Numbered from the stretch's first letter, positions 7,122 to 16,565 are shown. The stretch: DNA of 64,000 nt from JBHPHA01 sp042569905 (GCA_042569905.1 JBHPHA010000003.1:6770-70769), one strand, 5' to 3'. Numbers and translations: made by a program. Notes: generated from the sequence alone by a model not told the origin.

Positions 7122-9040
7122 TACGTTAGGATTGCTTTAATTCTTCGAACTCCTGCTCCAGAGGATTGTTCTTTTTTGATTTTGAATATTCCAAGCTCGC
7201 TTGTGTTTTTGATGTGTGGTCCTCCACAAATTTCACATGAGAAGGTTTCTTTTTCATCTCCAACTGTGTAGACTTTTACTTTTTCACCATATTTTGAATC
7301 AAATACTCCAACTGCTCCTTTTGCCTTTGCTTCATCAATAGGCATTTCCTCAACCATGACTGGGAATTTCTTTTTGATGATTTCATTAACCAGCTCTTCA
7401 ACTTCTTGCTTCTGTCCATCAGTCATCTTCTCATCATGAGAAAAGTCAAAACGAAGCCTCTCAGCAGTAATATTTGATCCTCGTTGCTCGACATGAGTTC
7501 CAAGTACAACTCTAAGCGCCGCAAGCATCAAATGGGCCACTGTATGAAGCTTTTTGGTCTCTTCTCCACTATCTGCTAATCCACCCTTAAACTTCCCCGC
7601 TGAGGCTGTTTTTGAGAGTTCTTGATGCTTTTTAAGTCTTCTTTTGAATTCCTCCTCATAAGCTCTTAGATTTCTCTTACCTAGCTCCTCTTGTATCATC
7701 TCAAAAGGAAATCCGTATGTTTGATATAGATCAAAAACTTTCTCAGGATCAACATCCTTGCCTACTACTGGATGATACTCATCAGATTCTAATACTTTTG
7801 ACCCTATTGGATACAATTTATTTAAAATTCTTAAGCCTTTCTCAAGTGTCCGCCCAAACTTAATTTCTTCTTTCTTTAGTTCGTCTAAAATAAACTCTGA
7901 ATTCTTTTCCAATTCAGGATAAGCCTCCTTATATTCATCAATCACAATCTGAGCTAAGTGATTTGCCCAAGTTTCTTTTTCAATTTCAAGAGTTTTTCCA
8001 TGGCGAATTGCTCTTCGAATTAGTCTTCGAACAACATATCCTTGATCTTTGTTTGATGGAGCAATTCCCTTGTCATCTCCCATAATGAAAGTTGCGGCTT
8101 TGATGTGATCAGCAATTACTCTCATTGATTTCTTCACGTCATCAGAATCACCATACTTCTTCTTCGAAAGCCATTCAATTTTTTCGATAATTGCATATAA
8201 GGAATCTATTTTAAACATATCAGGATCACCGTTTTTTGCTGCTGTAATTCTTTCTAGTCCTCCACCAAAGTCAATATTTCCTTTTGGTAAAGCTTCAAAA
8301 CCTTTTTCAGTCTTGATATATTGCATGAAAACATTATTTCCAATTTCCAAGAATCGTCCACAATCACAATTAACATGACACGGTTCATCTTTGAATTCAG
8401 ATTTTTCATGAAGACCAAGATCCTCACCAAAGTCCCAAAACATCTCACTATCTGGTCCTCCAGGTTCACCTACTGGCATGTTACCAGTAACACCTGCACG
8501 AGACCACCAGTTTTTCCCTTCGTCATAGTAGAAAATCTTTCCACCTTGCATTCCCTTTTCCTCTGAGAAATCAACATCCTTAGCTTCGATTCCAGCTTCA
8601 GAAAATTCTTTTTTCCAAAAATCAACGGCCTCAGTGTCACGAGAGATACCTATTTCATCATTACCACGAAAAACGGTTATATAAAGATTTTTTGGATCTA
8701 GTCCAATTTCTTTTATTAAGAATTCAAATATCCAAGATATCTGATCCTTTTTAGAATAGTCTCCAAGGCTCCAATTACCCAACATTTCAAATAATGTTGT
8801 ATGCCGATTGTCTCCAACTTCCTCAATGTCCTGTGCTCTAAAGCATTTTTGTGAATCAGTAATCCGTGTTCCCAATGGATGTTTTTCTCCCAATAGATAT
8901 GGAACCATCGGTTGCATCCCTGATCCAGTAAACAATGTTGTCGGGTCATTTTGCGGCATTAAAGAATCCGAAGGGATTATGACATGTCCCTTCGATTCAA
9001 AAAACTTTAAATATTTCTCTCTAATTTCACTTGCTTTCAT
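7121..9040 (-). CDS. alaS: Alanine--tRNA ligase lacking the C-terminal domain
   Basis: This class II synthetase charges tRNA-Ala. The catalytic core begins MKASEIREKYLKFFESKGH and contains TLFTGSGMQPMVPYL. It is followed by the tRNA-recognition region and the editing (SAD) domain, with the zinc-binding pairs HTVAH and CGGPH. The protein ends soon after the editing domain at GAGVRRIKAILT (639 residues, against about 875 in E. coli), so the coiled coil and DHHA1/C-Ala domain are absent. Short AlaRS is known from CPR bacteria. The start has no SD. It sits in a minus-strand cluster with mnmA and two small genes. Confidence 0.96.
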   Translation of the reverse strand: MKASEIREKYLKFFESKGHVIIPSDSLMPQNDPTTLFTGSGMQPMVPYLLGEKHPLGTRITDSQKCFRAQDIEEVGDNRHTTLFEMLGNWSLGDYSKKDQISWIFEFLIKEIGLDPKNLYITVFRGNDEIGISRDTEAVDFWKKEFSEAGIEAKDVDFSEEKGMQGGKIFYYDEGKNWWSRAGVTGNMPVGEPGGPDSEMFWDFGEDLGLHEKSEFKDEPCHVNCDCGRFLEIGNNVFMQYIKTEKGFEALPKGNIDFGGGLERITAAKNGDPDMFKIDSLYAIIEKIEWLSKKKYGDSDDVKKSMRVIADHIKAATFIMGDDKGIAPSNKDQGYVVRRLIRRAIRHGKTLEIEKETWANHLAQIVIDEYKEAYPELEKNSEFILDELKKEEIKFGRTLEKGLRILNKLYPIGSKVLESDEYHPVVGKDVDPEKVFDLYQTYGFPFEMIQEELGKRNLRAYEEEFKRRLKKHQELSKTASAGKFKGGLADSGEETKKLHTVAHLMLAALRVVLGTHVEQRGSNITAERLRFDFSHDEKMTDGQKQEVEELVNEIIKKKFPVMVEEMPIDEAKAKGAVGVFDSKYGEKVKVYTVGDEKETFSCEICGGPHIKNTSELGIFKIKKEQSSGAGVRRIKAILT

Positions 9041-9065
9041 ATGTAAACAATAAATTCAAAAATAA

Positions 9066-9302
9066 TTATTCCCTTGTCATAGCAGTTAACGCATCCTTAA
9101 CATTGCGATCACTAACATAAAGACCATTGGTTCTTAATTCTACTCCTAGCAGTCTAATTGCTTCTTCAGCTTCCATTTCACCCCTGCCTAATTTACGTTC
9201 TATATCTCGAATCCTTCCTTCTTGTCCACTATTTAAGCCTCCCTTGTCCTTATCATCTACAAATTTTTTTACATCATTTAATACTGGCAAATTTACGATC
9301 AT
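9066..9302 (-). CDS. Small hypothetical protein (78 aa)
   Basis: A 78-residue charged, soluble helical protein ending GLYVSDRNVKDALTAMTRE. It lies 25 bp upstream of alaS and 35 bp downstream of the coiled-coil gene, so it belongs to the same transcript. No SD is visible, as for its neighbours. I recognise no family. The first residues resemble the start of the GT2 protein at 11142, which I take as chance. Confidence 0.6.
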   Translation of the reverse strand: MIVNLPVLNDVKKFVDDKDKGGLNSGQEGRIRDIERKLGRGEMEAEEAIRLLGVELRTNGLYVSDRNVKDALTAMTRE

Positions 9303-9337
9303 TTAATAAACTCATATTTTTATTTTATTTAAAAAAA

Positions 9338-9676
9338 TTATCTTCTAGATCTCATTATTCTAAGTTCTTTTTCCAGAGCTCTTTTCTCATCAACAAGTTC
9401 ATCAAGCTTTTTTGTAAAACTTTTGAATTCTTGCTCTTCGATTCTTAGCTCATCAGTTTCTTTCTTTTGCTCTTTCTCCATGGCTTCGATTTCAACGCGT
9501 AATCGCTCCTGTTCTTTTTTTATTTTCTTAAGATCCTCCTCTTCCATTTTTTTCTCAGTATCCATTCTTCGGAGCTTGCTTTTTATCTCAAAAAGACTTT
9601 TTTCTTTCTGAAGAATCTCTCTTCTATTTTTCTCTCTTGCATCATCTCCTGCACCATCTTGTGAGCCGTAAGCCAT
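9338..9676 (-). CDS. Coiled-coil hypothetical protein (112 aa)
   Basis: After a short flexible start (MAYGSQDGAGDD) nearly the whole protein is a Glu/Lys-rich coiled coil. The open frame extends upstream into the end of mnmA, but I chose the internal ATG at 9674-9676, which avoids the overlap and removes an odd Asn/Lys leader. The longer form would start at 9745. It is in the same cluster as mnmA and alaS. No function can be assigned from sequence. Confidence 0.6.
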   Translation of the reverse strand: MAYGSQDGAGDDAREKNRREILQKEKSLFEIKSKLRRMDTEKKMEEEDLKKIKKEQERLRVEIEAMEKEQKKETDELRIEEQEFKSFTKKLDELVDEKRALEKELRIMRSRR

Positions 9677-9701
9677 ATTTTTATTTTTAATTATATTATT
9701 T

Positions 9702-10751
9702 TTAATTGATGATTCCTCCTCCAATAACCTCTTCGTTTTTTCCATAAAATACTGCTGACTGACCAGGTGTTACTGCTTTTTGCGGATTACTAAACTCTAC
9801 TTTGAAAAAATGCTTAGAGTTTTCTTCCGGGGTTATAGTAGCTTTTATGGGTGAAGTTCGGTATCTAATTTTAACATAAGCTTCTAGTGGAAACCTCACA
9901 TCATCAGAAATCCAATTAACATTGCTAACAATCATATCACTTCTGTGTAGTGCTTCACTATCCGAATCATTTGTAACAATAATTCTATTTGTTTCAGAAT
10001 CTTTTCCTGCTACGTAATAAGGTCCTCTTCCACCTAAGTTTATTCCTCTTCTTTGTCCTATTGTATAGAAAGGTAGACCTGCATGTCTCCCTAATATGCT
10101 TCCATCATCGCCTACAATATCACCGTCTTCTATTTCCAGATGATCTTCAAGAAATCTTCTAAAGTTACCATTTTGAATAAAGCAAATATCTTGTGATTCT
10201 GGCTTTTGAGCAACAGGCAAGTTTTCTTCATAAGCAATTTCTCTAATTTCATCTTTTGTGTATTCGCCTAAGGGGAAAATTATCTTTTTCAATTGACCCT
10301 TTGTTAGTCCGTATAGAAAATAGCTCTGATCTTTATTCTTATCGACTGCTTGATAAAGTTTTCCATCCTTAATCTGAGAATAATGACCAGTAGCAACAAC
10401 GTCACAATTAAACATCTCTAATGCTCCCAGAAGAATCTTAAACTTCATTGATGGATTACAAATCACACAAGGATTAGGGGTTCTTCCCTCTTGAAACTCC
10501 CTTAAGAAATTATTCACAACTTCTCTCTTGAATTCAGATCTGGCGTCTATCTTGTGCAGTTCTATCCCAAGAATTTTTGCTACTTTTTTAGCATCTTCAT
10601 AGCCATTGTTTTTGTCAGATTCGTTTTTCCAAAAATCTAAATACACCCCGATTACTTCGTAGCCTTTCTTTTGAAGCAATCTGGCTGTGACAGAAGAATC
10701 AACTCCTCCTGACATTCCTACAATAACTTTTATTTTTGAATGTTTTTCCAT
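9702..10751 (-). CDS. mnmA: tRNA-specific 2-thiouridylase MnmA
   Basis: MnmA makes the 2-thio group on wobble uridine 34 of tRNA Glu, Gln and Lys. The PP-loop SGGVDSS sits near residue 14. The two catalytic cysteines are in NPCVICN and SQDICFI, and the GRHAGLPFYTIGQRRG stretch is typical of the family. Length (349) is normal. A promoter-like TTGATA ... TAAAGT lies immediately before the ATG, leaving almost no leader, so the mRNA may be leaderless. No SD is seen. It is first in the minus-strand cluster that continues to alaS. Confidence 0.96.
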   Translation of the reverse strand: MEKHSKIKVIVGMSGGVDSSVTARLLQKKGYEVIGVYLDFWKNESDKNNGYEDAKKVAKILGIELHKIDARSEFKREVVNNFLREFQEGRTPNPCVICNPSMKFKILLGALEMFNCDVVATGHYSQIKDGKLYQAVDKNKDQSYFLYGLTKGQLKKIIFPLGEYTKDEIREIAYEENLPVAQKPESQDICFIQNGNFRRFLEDHLEIEDGDIVGDDGSILGRHAGLPFYTIGQRRGINLGGRGPYYVAGKDSETNRIIVTNDSDSEALHRSDMIVSNVNWISDDVRFPLEAYVKIRYRTSPIKATITPEENSKHFFKVEFSNPQKAVTPGQSAVFYGKNEEVIGGGIIN

Positions 10752-10816
10752 ATCTTTACTTTAGCAAAAATACCAAAAATATCAATGGTCTTATTTTTAT
10801 TCAGCATTCTTTTGCG

Positions 10817-10845
10817 TTGATTTTTATCCTTTTTTAAGATAAAAT
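10817..10845 (+). promoter_or_regulatory. Promoter of the glycosyltransferase operon
   Basis: TTGATT (10817-10822), 17-nt spacer, TAAAAT (10840-10845), upstream of the four-gene plus-strand run. Confidence 0.55.
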
Positions 10846-10885
10846 AAAGATAATTATAAATAGTTTAAAACTATCTGATTTTTTT

Positions 10886-11116
10886 ATGTTTAAATTAGTA
10901 AAAAATATTATCCTACTCATCGGACTATTTGTAGTAGCTACATTCGTTCTAGGCTATATGGGATATGAAGTAAACACTCATTACTTCAATGAACGAAAAG
11001 ATGCATGTCATCAGAAATTGAAAGAGTGTCAGAAAAATTTAATTAAAGAAGGACTCAATAACGTTAAGTGTGATTTTAAATGTGTTGACCCTAAGTTAAT
11101 AATAAGAGAGAAATAA
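10886..11116 (+). CDS. Small membrane-anchored protein with Cys-rich tail
   Basis: A 76-residue protein with one N-terminal hydrophobic segment (about 5-25), then a short extracytoplasmic region with four cysteines (C41, C48, C63, C67) that could form disulfides. There is no clear lipobox. It is the first gene of a four-gene run with the GT2 and GT4 glycosyltransferases (25-bp gap to the next gene). Function unknown; position suggests envelope work. Confidence 0.6.
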   Translation: MFKLVKNIILLIGLFVVATFVLGYMGYEVNTHYFNERKDACHQKLKECQKNLIKEGLNNVKCDFKCVDPKLIIREK

Positions 11117-11141
11117 CTCAAGTAATTATAAACTAAAATAT

Positions 11142-12095
11142 ATGAGATTAATCGTAAATTTGCCAGCATTAAATGAAGAAGAAAAAATTGGGCAAACAAT
11201 AAAAAGAATACCACGAAGTATCGCGGGTGTAGATGAAGTTTTAGTACAAGTAATCGATGATGGGTCTACTGATAAAACTGCTTCAATAAGCAAAGAAGCT
11301 GGAGCTGATTTTGTCGTTTCGCACGGAATCAATAGAGGGATTGGAGTAACATTTCGAACAGCTGTGGAAAACGCACTAGAGAATGGAGCAGATATTATGG
11401 TAAACATTGATGCAGATGGTCAGTTTGATCCGAATGATATTGAAGAGATGATTACCCCTGTTGTTAATAATGAGAAGGATATGGTAATTGCGGATAGATT
11501 TGGAAAGTACAAAGCAAAAGATATTCCTTGGGTAAAAGAGTTCTTGAATAAATTTGCAGCTAAACTTGTAGGGTTATTTATGCAGGTTGATATTAAGGAT
11601 CTGACTTGTGGGTTCCGTGCTCTTAATAAGGAAACAATGATGCGCTTAAATCTTCCAGGAGGATTTACTTATACTCAAGAAACAATTATTGATGCACTTG
11701 GTAAGAATCTAAAGCTACAATGGCTTCCAGTGAAAGTAACTTATTACGCTGATAGAAAATCAAGAGTGGTTAAGAGTATATTTGGATTCGTTAATAATAG
11801 TTTTAAAATCATCTTAAAAGCTATTAGAGATGTTCGCCCAATGAAATTTTTTGGAATCCCTGGAATTGCATTAATGCTTGTAGCATTTGCTATTTTTATA
11901 GTATTTTTATTTTTCTACTTCCAAGAGTTTAAAATCTCCCCATACAGAAACTATCTACTAGTCTCAATAACCTTCTTGTTAGTAGGACTTCAATTTATCA
12001 TATTCTCTCTTGTGGCAGATATGATTAAAAACAACAGGAAGCTTACTGAGGATCAAATGTACCTAATGAAAAAAGAGAGATATTCTAAAAAATAA
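11142..12095 (+). CDS. Glycosyltransferase family 2, DPM1/GtrB-like, membrane anchored
   Basis: The GT-A domain covers about residues 1-225, with the nucleotide-binding start VNLPALNEEEKIGQTI, the VIDDGSTDKT motif and the metal-binding DADGQFD. Two transmembrane helices follow (about 237-262 and 270-292), then a basic tail. This matches polyprenyl-phosphate mannosyl/glucosyltransferases that charge a lipid carrier on the cytoplasmic face. It is translated in tandem with a GT4 enzyme, so both probably build a surface glycan. No SD. The sugar donor cannot be told from sequence. Confidence 0.92.
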   Translation: MRLIVNLPALNEEEKIGQTIKRIPRSIAGVDEVLVQVIDDGSTDKTASISKEAGADFVVSHGINRGIGVTFRTAVENALENGADIMVNIDADGQFDPNDIEEMITPVVNNEKDMVIADRFGKYKAKDIPWVKEFLNKFAAKLVGLFMQVDIKDLTCGFRALNKETMMRLNLPGGFTYTQETIIDALGKNLKLQWLPVKVTYYADRKSRVVKSIFGFVNNSFKIILKAIRDVRPMKFFGIPGIALMLVAFAIFIVFLFFYFQEFKISPYRNYLLVSITFLLVGLQFIIFSLVADMIKNNRKLTEDQMYLMKKERYSKK

Positions 12096-12128
12096 TATTG
12101 ATTTAAAATAAAAATTACAGACAAATCT

Positions 12129-13217
12129 ATGGACAATGATAAAAAAATGAAAATCCTGTTTATTTCCAGAGCCTACCCTCCTGTTATTGGAGGTATTGAA
12201 AATCAGAACTACGAATTATCTCAGTGGCTTCCTAAGTATGCTGAAGTGAAAACTATTATTAATACTAGAGGAAAGAAATTTCTTCCCGTGTTTTTCCCTT
12301 ATGCTACTGTCAAAGCAATTGCTGATGCCCGAGATTGCGATGCAATCCTACTTGGAGATGGTGTGCTTGCTTCTATCGGATGGTTATTGAAGATTATTAC
12401 AAAAAAACCAGTTATTTCAGTTGTACATGGACTTGATCTTACCTATGATTTAGCATTATATCAAAAATTATGGGTAAATTTTTTCATTCCTAGAATGGAT
12501 AAGCTTATTGCAGTTGGCAATACAACTATTGAAGAAGGTGTTAAAAGAAATATTCCGGAAGAAAAGTTTGTTTTTATCCCTAATGGAGTTGATCCTGAAT
12601 CACTTATCGGCAATTACTCTCGTAAGGATTTAGAGAAAATTACTAAACTAGACCTTCAAGGTAGGAAAATAATCCTCACATTAGGAAGGCTCGCAAAAAG
12701 AAAAGGAGTTGCGTGGTTTGTTGAAAATGTAGTACCAAAATTAGATGCAAATGTGATGTATTTAATTGCGGGAGACGGAGTAGATAAGGATAATATCAAA
12801 AAGGCTATCGTGGAGAATAAATTAGAGAAAAGAGTAAAGTTATTTACCAATATCAGTAATGGAGAGAAGAAGGTCCTATATAACACTGCAGACTTATTTG
12901 TGCAGCCTAATATAAAGATTGAGGGTGATATGGAAGGATTTGGCTTAGTTGTATTGGAAGCCGCTTCGTGTGAAAGAGTCGTTCTTGTTTCTCAGCTAGA
13001 GGGACTTAAGGATGCTATTATTCCTGGAAAGAATGGTTTTTTGGCTGAATCTGGAAATGCAGAGCAGTATTTAAAAAAGATTAATGCTCTTCTTTCAGAG
13101 GATGAGCTTAGATTGAACTTTGGAAAACAAGCTCGAAAATATGTGAAAGAAAATTACAGTTGGAAAAATATTGCAAAGGAATACATGGATGAGATTAAAA
13201 AAAATATTAGTAACTAA
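12129..13217 (+). CDS. Glycosyltransferase family 4 (GT-B)
   Basis: A 362-residue GT-B enzyme. The N-terminal acceptor domain starts LFISRAYPPVIGGIENQNYEL. The C-terminal donor domain has ILTLGRLAKRKG and the EGFGLVVLEA motif that binds the nucleotide sugar. There is no membrane segment. It probably adds a sugar to a lipid-linked glycan with the preceding GT2 enzyme. No SD precedes the ATG. An alternative start at residue 7 is possible. Confidence 0.93.
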   Translation: MDNDKKMKILFISRAYPPVIGGIENQNYELSQWLPKYAEVKTIINTRGKKFLPVFFPYATVKAIADARDCDAILLGDGVLASIGWLLKIITKKPVISVVHGLDLTYDLALYQKLWVNFFIPRMDKLIAVGNTTIEEGVKRNIPEEKFVFIPNGVDPESLIGNYSRKDLEKITKLDLQGRKIILTLGRLAKRKGVAWFVENVVPKLDANVMYLIAGDGVDKDNIKKAIVENKLEKRVKLFTNISNGEKKVLYNTADLFVQPNIKIEGDMEGFGLVVLEAASCERVVLVSQLEGLKDAIIPGKNGFLAESGNAEQYLKKINALLSEDELRLNFGKQARKYVKENYSWKNIAKEYMDEIKKNISN

Positions 13218-13235
13218 TTATTATTTAATAAGTAT

Positions 13236-13589
13236 ATGGAAAAACATTGCCCCCTCTTTGTTGACTTCACAAGAGAATGTATCAAAAAAATTGAGGACTA
13301 TCCAGCAAAGGTATCCTTTAAGATGCTACAATTTTGTCAGTCAGAAGAGCATGTAGACTGTCCTTTTTATAAAATACTGGAAACAGATGAAAATGTTTGT
13401 GAGAAGATCACAAAGTGTCCAGCTTTTAAGAAATTCAAGAATGGTGAGTTTGATAAATTTGTTGATGTTTCAAATAGATTCTGCACCTCTGAAAAACATA
13501 CAGAATGTGCTAGGTTTAAAACCTCTAGAAAAGGAGCTGTACCAGAGAGTCTCCATCCGGATGGGCACACAGTTGAAGAGTGGAAATAA
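13236..13589 (+). CDS. Cys-rich protein with two CxSExHxxC modules
   Basis: A 117-residue soluble protein made of two similar units, each ending FC-x-SE-x-H-x-(E/D)C-x-(F)-x-(K): FCQSEEHVDCPFYK and FCTSEKHTECARFK. Additional cysteines precede each unit (CPLF, CPAF). The spacing resembles a small Cys-rich module found alone or attached to bacterial signalling proteins, whose ligand I cannot name. Metal or cluster binding is inference. It is 18 bp after the GT4 gene and shares the bidirectional terminator at 13601. Confidence 0.7.
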   Translation: MEKHCPLFVDFTRECIKKIEDYPAKVSFKMLQFCQSEEHVDCPFYKILETDENVCEKITKCPAFKKFKNGEFDKFVDVSNRFCTSEKHTECARFKTSRKGAVPESLHPDGHTVEEWK

Positions 13590-13600
13590 TGTAGAAACAA

Positions 13601-13637
13601 AAAATACCTAATTCATATTTGAACTAGGTATTTTTTT
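13601..13637. terminator. Bidirectional terminator
   Basis: AATACCTAATTCA / TGAACTAGGTATT stem flanked by A and T runs between two convergent genes. Confidence 0.88.
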
Positions 13638-13648
13638 ATTTCCTAAAA

Positions 13649-15871
13649 CTATTTCTTAGGAAGAAGTTTTCTTAGTAGCGCTGTTTTAGCTTTTGGATTA
13701 TTAGCTATCCAAATAGACATCAGAGCTACTATCGTAGCAATTAGAATTGCCCATGCCCCACTTCCTGTTACTGGTAACACTTTTCCAGCATAGCCGAAAT
13801 CAGCTTTTGAGTGACTATCCTTATTTCCATCTAATTCAACCTTGGTTTTGTTGTCCTCATCCCCGTCTGGGTCATAAGTTTGCTTAAGATTATCAACATC
13901 CTCATCTTTTACATATACTTTATAGTCTCCCTCGCAAAGGTTTTCGAAGTAGTAATGTCCATTATGATTAGTATCTGTTCTGTATACCTCATCATCAGAG
14001 TTTCCGAACTTATTATCTTCTCCAGCCCACTTTAGTTTCATTCTAATGTTCTCTATTCCCTTTTCGCTACCATCTTGAATCCCGTCTCTATCAATGTCAT
14101 TCCAAATATAATTACCTATTACTCCATTACACTTAGATTTCTTTTTTGGCTTAGGATCTGGTTTTGGGTCTGGAGTTGGAGTTTCAATAGTACAAGCAGA
14201 GCTACAACCATCTCCATTAGCAGTATTCCCATCATCACATTGTTCTCCATGCTTAACAATTCCGTCACCACAGAAAGGAGTTGGAGTTTCAATGGTACAA
14301 GTAGAACTGCAACCATCTCCATTTATATTATTTCCGTCATCACATTGCTCAGTTAATTCCTTCTTGCCATCTCCACAGAAAGGAAGTGGGTCATCATTTT
14401 TTACATTAACAGATGAAGTATCTGAGTCGGTAACAGTAGACGCCTCATCAATTGAAACAGCGCTTACAGTAGCTTTATTTAAGTATGAATTGGTAATATT
14501 CTTGTCTGTGCATACATAGGAAAAACTTTGACCAGACAATAGTATTCCACCTTTGAGTTTGTCGCAACCAGGTGCAAGAGCATCTTTAATGGCGATATTT
14601 TTTAAAGCAATCTGTCCCATATTAGTCACTTTAATTTTGAAGTTGGCTTCACCTCCAGACAACACAGTCTGCTTATCATCCTTGTTGTCGTTATCATTCT
14701 TATCTATCTTTATTGAAGCTTTTTCAATAGTACAAGCAGAGCTACAACCATCTCCATTTGTATTGTTTCCATCATCACACTGCTCACCAGCATCCTTTAC
14801 TTCATCTCCACAGCGTGGTGCTATTATATTCACTTTCGAAGTATCTGTGTCTTTTACTAAAATACCAGAACTAACAGTGAGCGCAGAAACTGTTGCAGTG
14901 TTTAAATATGCGTTGCTTACATTACTATGAGTACATGTATATTGTATACTTCCTCCTGGTGCTAATGTTGTTGTAAATAATCGATTACAAGCAGACACCT
15001 TTGGGTCAACAATTGAAACATTTCTCAGAAGAACAGCTCCATTATTTGTCACCTTGATTTTAAATGTAGCATTGTTTCCTTTCTGTACAGTCTGCTTATC
15101 ATCCTTGTTGTCGTTATCATTCTTATCTATCTTTATTAAAGCTTTTTCAATAGTACAAGCAGAGCTACAACCATCTCCATTTGTATTGTTTCCATCATCA
15201 CACTGCTCATTTAATTCCTTCTTATTATCTCCACATCTTGGTTTTCTCGCACTACAAGAGTCATTTTTTCCCCCATATTTTCCAGAACAAGTCCAGTTCC
15301 AAGTTCCAGCAATAGGTGACGCAACTCCTACACTACATAACCCAGTTGTTGGCTTTTGATATAACACTTTCCCATTTGAAGAACCACATTTTCCATCAAT
15401 TGGATCTGACTTGCTGAAAAGTAAAGAAACCGAAACACTCTCTGCCTCCCCAGTGTTTCCATAATCTTTTCTGGAATGAGCATGACTCATCTTAATATTG
15501 TTATTTCCAGCTTTCAACCAAACATAGCCATAACCTTCCTTTGTATAAACATTCTTACTTCCCGGTTCGCAGTTATTTTTATCATAACTAGTCACTGCAT
15601 AGGAACCATTAATATAAAGCTTAAAATCTTCGTGTGCCTGACAAGTATCATTACTATGAGTTCCTCTTCCCACATAACCTCTCATAGAATACTTTCCCGC
15701 AGTAGGTGCATACACTGTTGTGTAATCATTCACCATACAATTTGATTGCTTATCATAACTACAAACCGCCATTTCCGACGATTGTACTGTTTCAGCATAA
15801 GCACTGTTGCCAGTAAATAGAAACAACACACCTAGGCTTAAAACCCCTACTAATATTTTTGTGATTTTCAT
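13649..15871 (-). CDS. Large surface protein: DUF4215 repeats, DUF11-like repeats, SdrD_B domain, LPVTG anchor
   Basis: A 740-residue secreted protein. A signal peptide (about residues 1-26) precedes an N-terminal globular region (about 28-205). Four DUF4215 Cys-rich repeats follow (pattern CGD...EQCDDGNNxNGDGCSSxCTIE), the first two each followed by a DUF11-like beta-sandwich. Then comes an SdrD B-like domain (about 585-690, NYIWNDIDRDGIQDGSEKG). The C terminus has LPVTG (699-703), a membrane segment and a basic tail, the classic sortase sorting signal. It is probably a covalently attached or membrane-held adhesin or stalk protein. No sortase gene lies in the window. Confidence 0.9.
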   Translation of the reverse strand: MKITKILVGVLSLGVLFLFTGNSAYAETVQSSEMAVCSYDKQSNCMVNDYTTVYAPTAGKYSMRGYVGRGTHSNDTCQAHEDFKLYINGSYAVTSYDKNNCEPGSKNVYTKEGYGYVWLKAGNNNIKMSHAHSRKDYGNTGEAESVSVSLLFSKSDPIDGKCGSSNGKVLYQKPTTGLCSVGVASPIAGTWNWTCSGKYGGKNDSCSARKPRCGDNKKELNEQCDDGNNTNGDGCSSACTIEKALIKIDKNDNDNKDDKQTVQKGNNATFKIKVTNNGAVLLRNVSIVDPKVSACNRLFTTTLAPGGSIQYTCTHSNVSNAYLNTATVSALTVSSGILVKDTDTSKVNIIAPRCGDEVKDAGEQCDDGNNTNGDGCSSACTIEKASIKIDKNDNDNKDDKQTVLSGGEANFKIKVTNMGQIALKNIAIKDALAPGCDKLKGGILLSGQSFSYVCTDKNITNSYLNKATVSAVSIDEASTVTDSDTSSVNVKNDDPLPFCGDGKKELTEQCDDGNNINGDGCSSTCTIETPTPFCGDGIVKHGEQCDDGNTANGDGCSSACTIETPTPDPKPDPKPKKKSKCNGVIGNYIWNDIDRDGIQDGSEKGIENIRMKLKWAGEDNKFGNSDDEVYRTDTNHNGHYYFENLCEGDYKVYVKDEDVDNLKQTYDPDGDEDNKTKVELDGNKDSHSKADFGYAGKVLPVTGSGAWAILIATIVALMSIWIANNPKAKTALLRKLLPKK
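14664..14786. repeat. 123-bp direct repeat inside the surface-protein gene, copy 1
   Basis: Matches 15087-15209 with a single base difference. It encodes a DUF4215 repeat and the start of the next DUF11-like unit. Confidence 0.9.
15087..15209. repeat. 123-bp direct repeat inside the surface-protein gene, copy 2
   Basis: Second copy, one mismatch to 14664-14786; suggests recent duplication or gene conversion. Confidence 0.9.
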
Positions 15872-15916
15872 ATATTTAAAGTTATCAGTTAACTATCTAT
15901 GGTATAACATATAATT

Positions 15917-15949
15917 AAAAAAAATAAAATACCCCGCGTTAACGGGGCA
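15917..15949 (-). terminator. Terminator of the 3D-domain gene
   Basis: GCCCCG / CGGGGT stem, then a T run on the minus strand. Confidence 0.85.
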
Positions 15950-15956
15950 TCTTACT

Positions 15957-16565
15957 CTATTGAACAAATTCAGCTGTAAGATTTCTTCTTCCGAAACCAA
16001 AAGCCTCACTCTTTGTCTCTACATAAATATCAAACTTGTTTCCTTTAATAGCTCCACCTCTATCCTCACAAGTATATGTTCCATATCCTTCGATATTCAA
16101 CTTAGCACCAAATGGGTATTCTGGAGGACAAGCTAATGTTCTTTTCTCTTGAACCTTGATTCCACTAGCAGTGATTCCATTACTGTTTCCACATTCATCA
16201 GCAGAAGCAGTATAAGCAGAAGCATTGATTGTAAATTTACCCTTAGGTAAGTTTGACCACTTTTCTCCTTGCTTAGACTTCCATCTATCTAAAACTTTTT
16301 CTCTTTGAGTTTTGTTTACTTTTACCAATTCATTCTCGATTGGCTCATAACCTTCATAATTATAGGGAATTTTCTCAGCATCTAATTCACCTACCTCTGT
16401 TCTTTGAAATTCTATGGTTGTATTAGTATCATTACTGCTACTTGCTAAAGCTACCTGTGGAAATAATATCGTAATAAGCATTATTGAGTTTACTATAATA
16501 CTAAAATTACCCATTTTAAACTTTATAATAGTTAGCACCCAAAAACTAATTTTGGATCGCCACAT
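15957..16565 (-). CDS. Secreted 3D (Asp-Asp-Asp) domain protein
   Basis: The C-terminal 95 residues form a 3D domain (FTINASAYTASADECG ... CEDRGGAIKGNKFDIYV), a double-psi barrel fold shared with MltA and YuiC-type lytic transglycosylases. It keeps the characteristic aspartates of the family. An N-terminal signal peptide or anchor (about residues 20-41, SIIVNSIMLITILFPQVALA) sends it out, so a cell-wall role is likely. The start is uncertain: ATG at 16514 (residue 18) gives a better signal peptide than the longest form. Its promoter at 16621-16649 is strong. Confidence 0.85.
   Translation of the reverse strand: MWRSKISFWVLTIIKFKMGNFSIIVNSIMLITILFPQVALASSSNDTNTTIEFQRTEVGELDAEKIPYNYEGYEPIENELVKVNKTQREKVLDRWKSKQGEKWSNLPKGKFTINASAYTASADECGNSNGITASGIKVQEKRTLACPPEYPFGAKLNIEGYGTYTCEDRGGAIKGNKFDIYVETKSEAFGFGRRNLTAEFVQ

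Noticed and set aside
9066..9302. Fragment of a GT2 glycosyltransferase
   Set aside because: Only the first ten residues resemble the GT2 start at 11142; the rest is a charged helical protein without GT motifs.
14075..15745. Several plus-strand ORFs over the surface-protein gene
   Set aside because: They are antisense frames of a repetitive gene and repeat the same peptide; no start signals.
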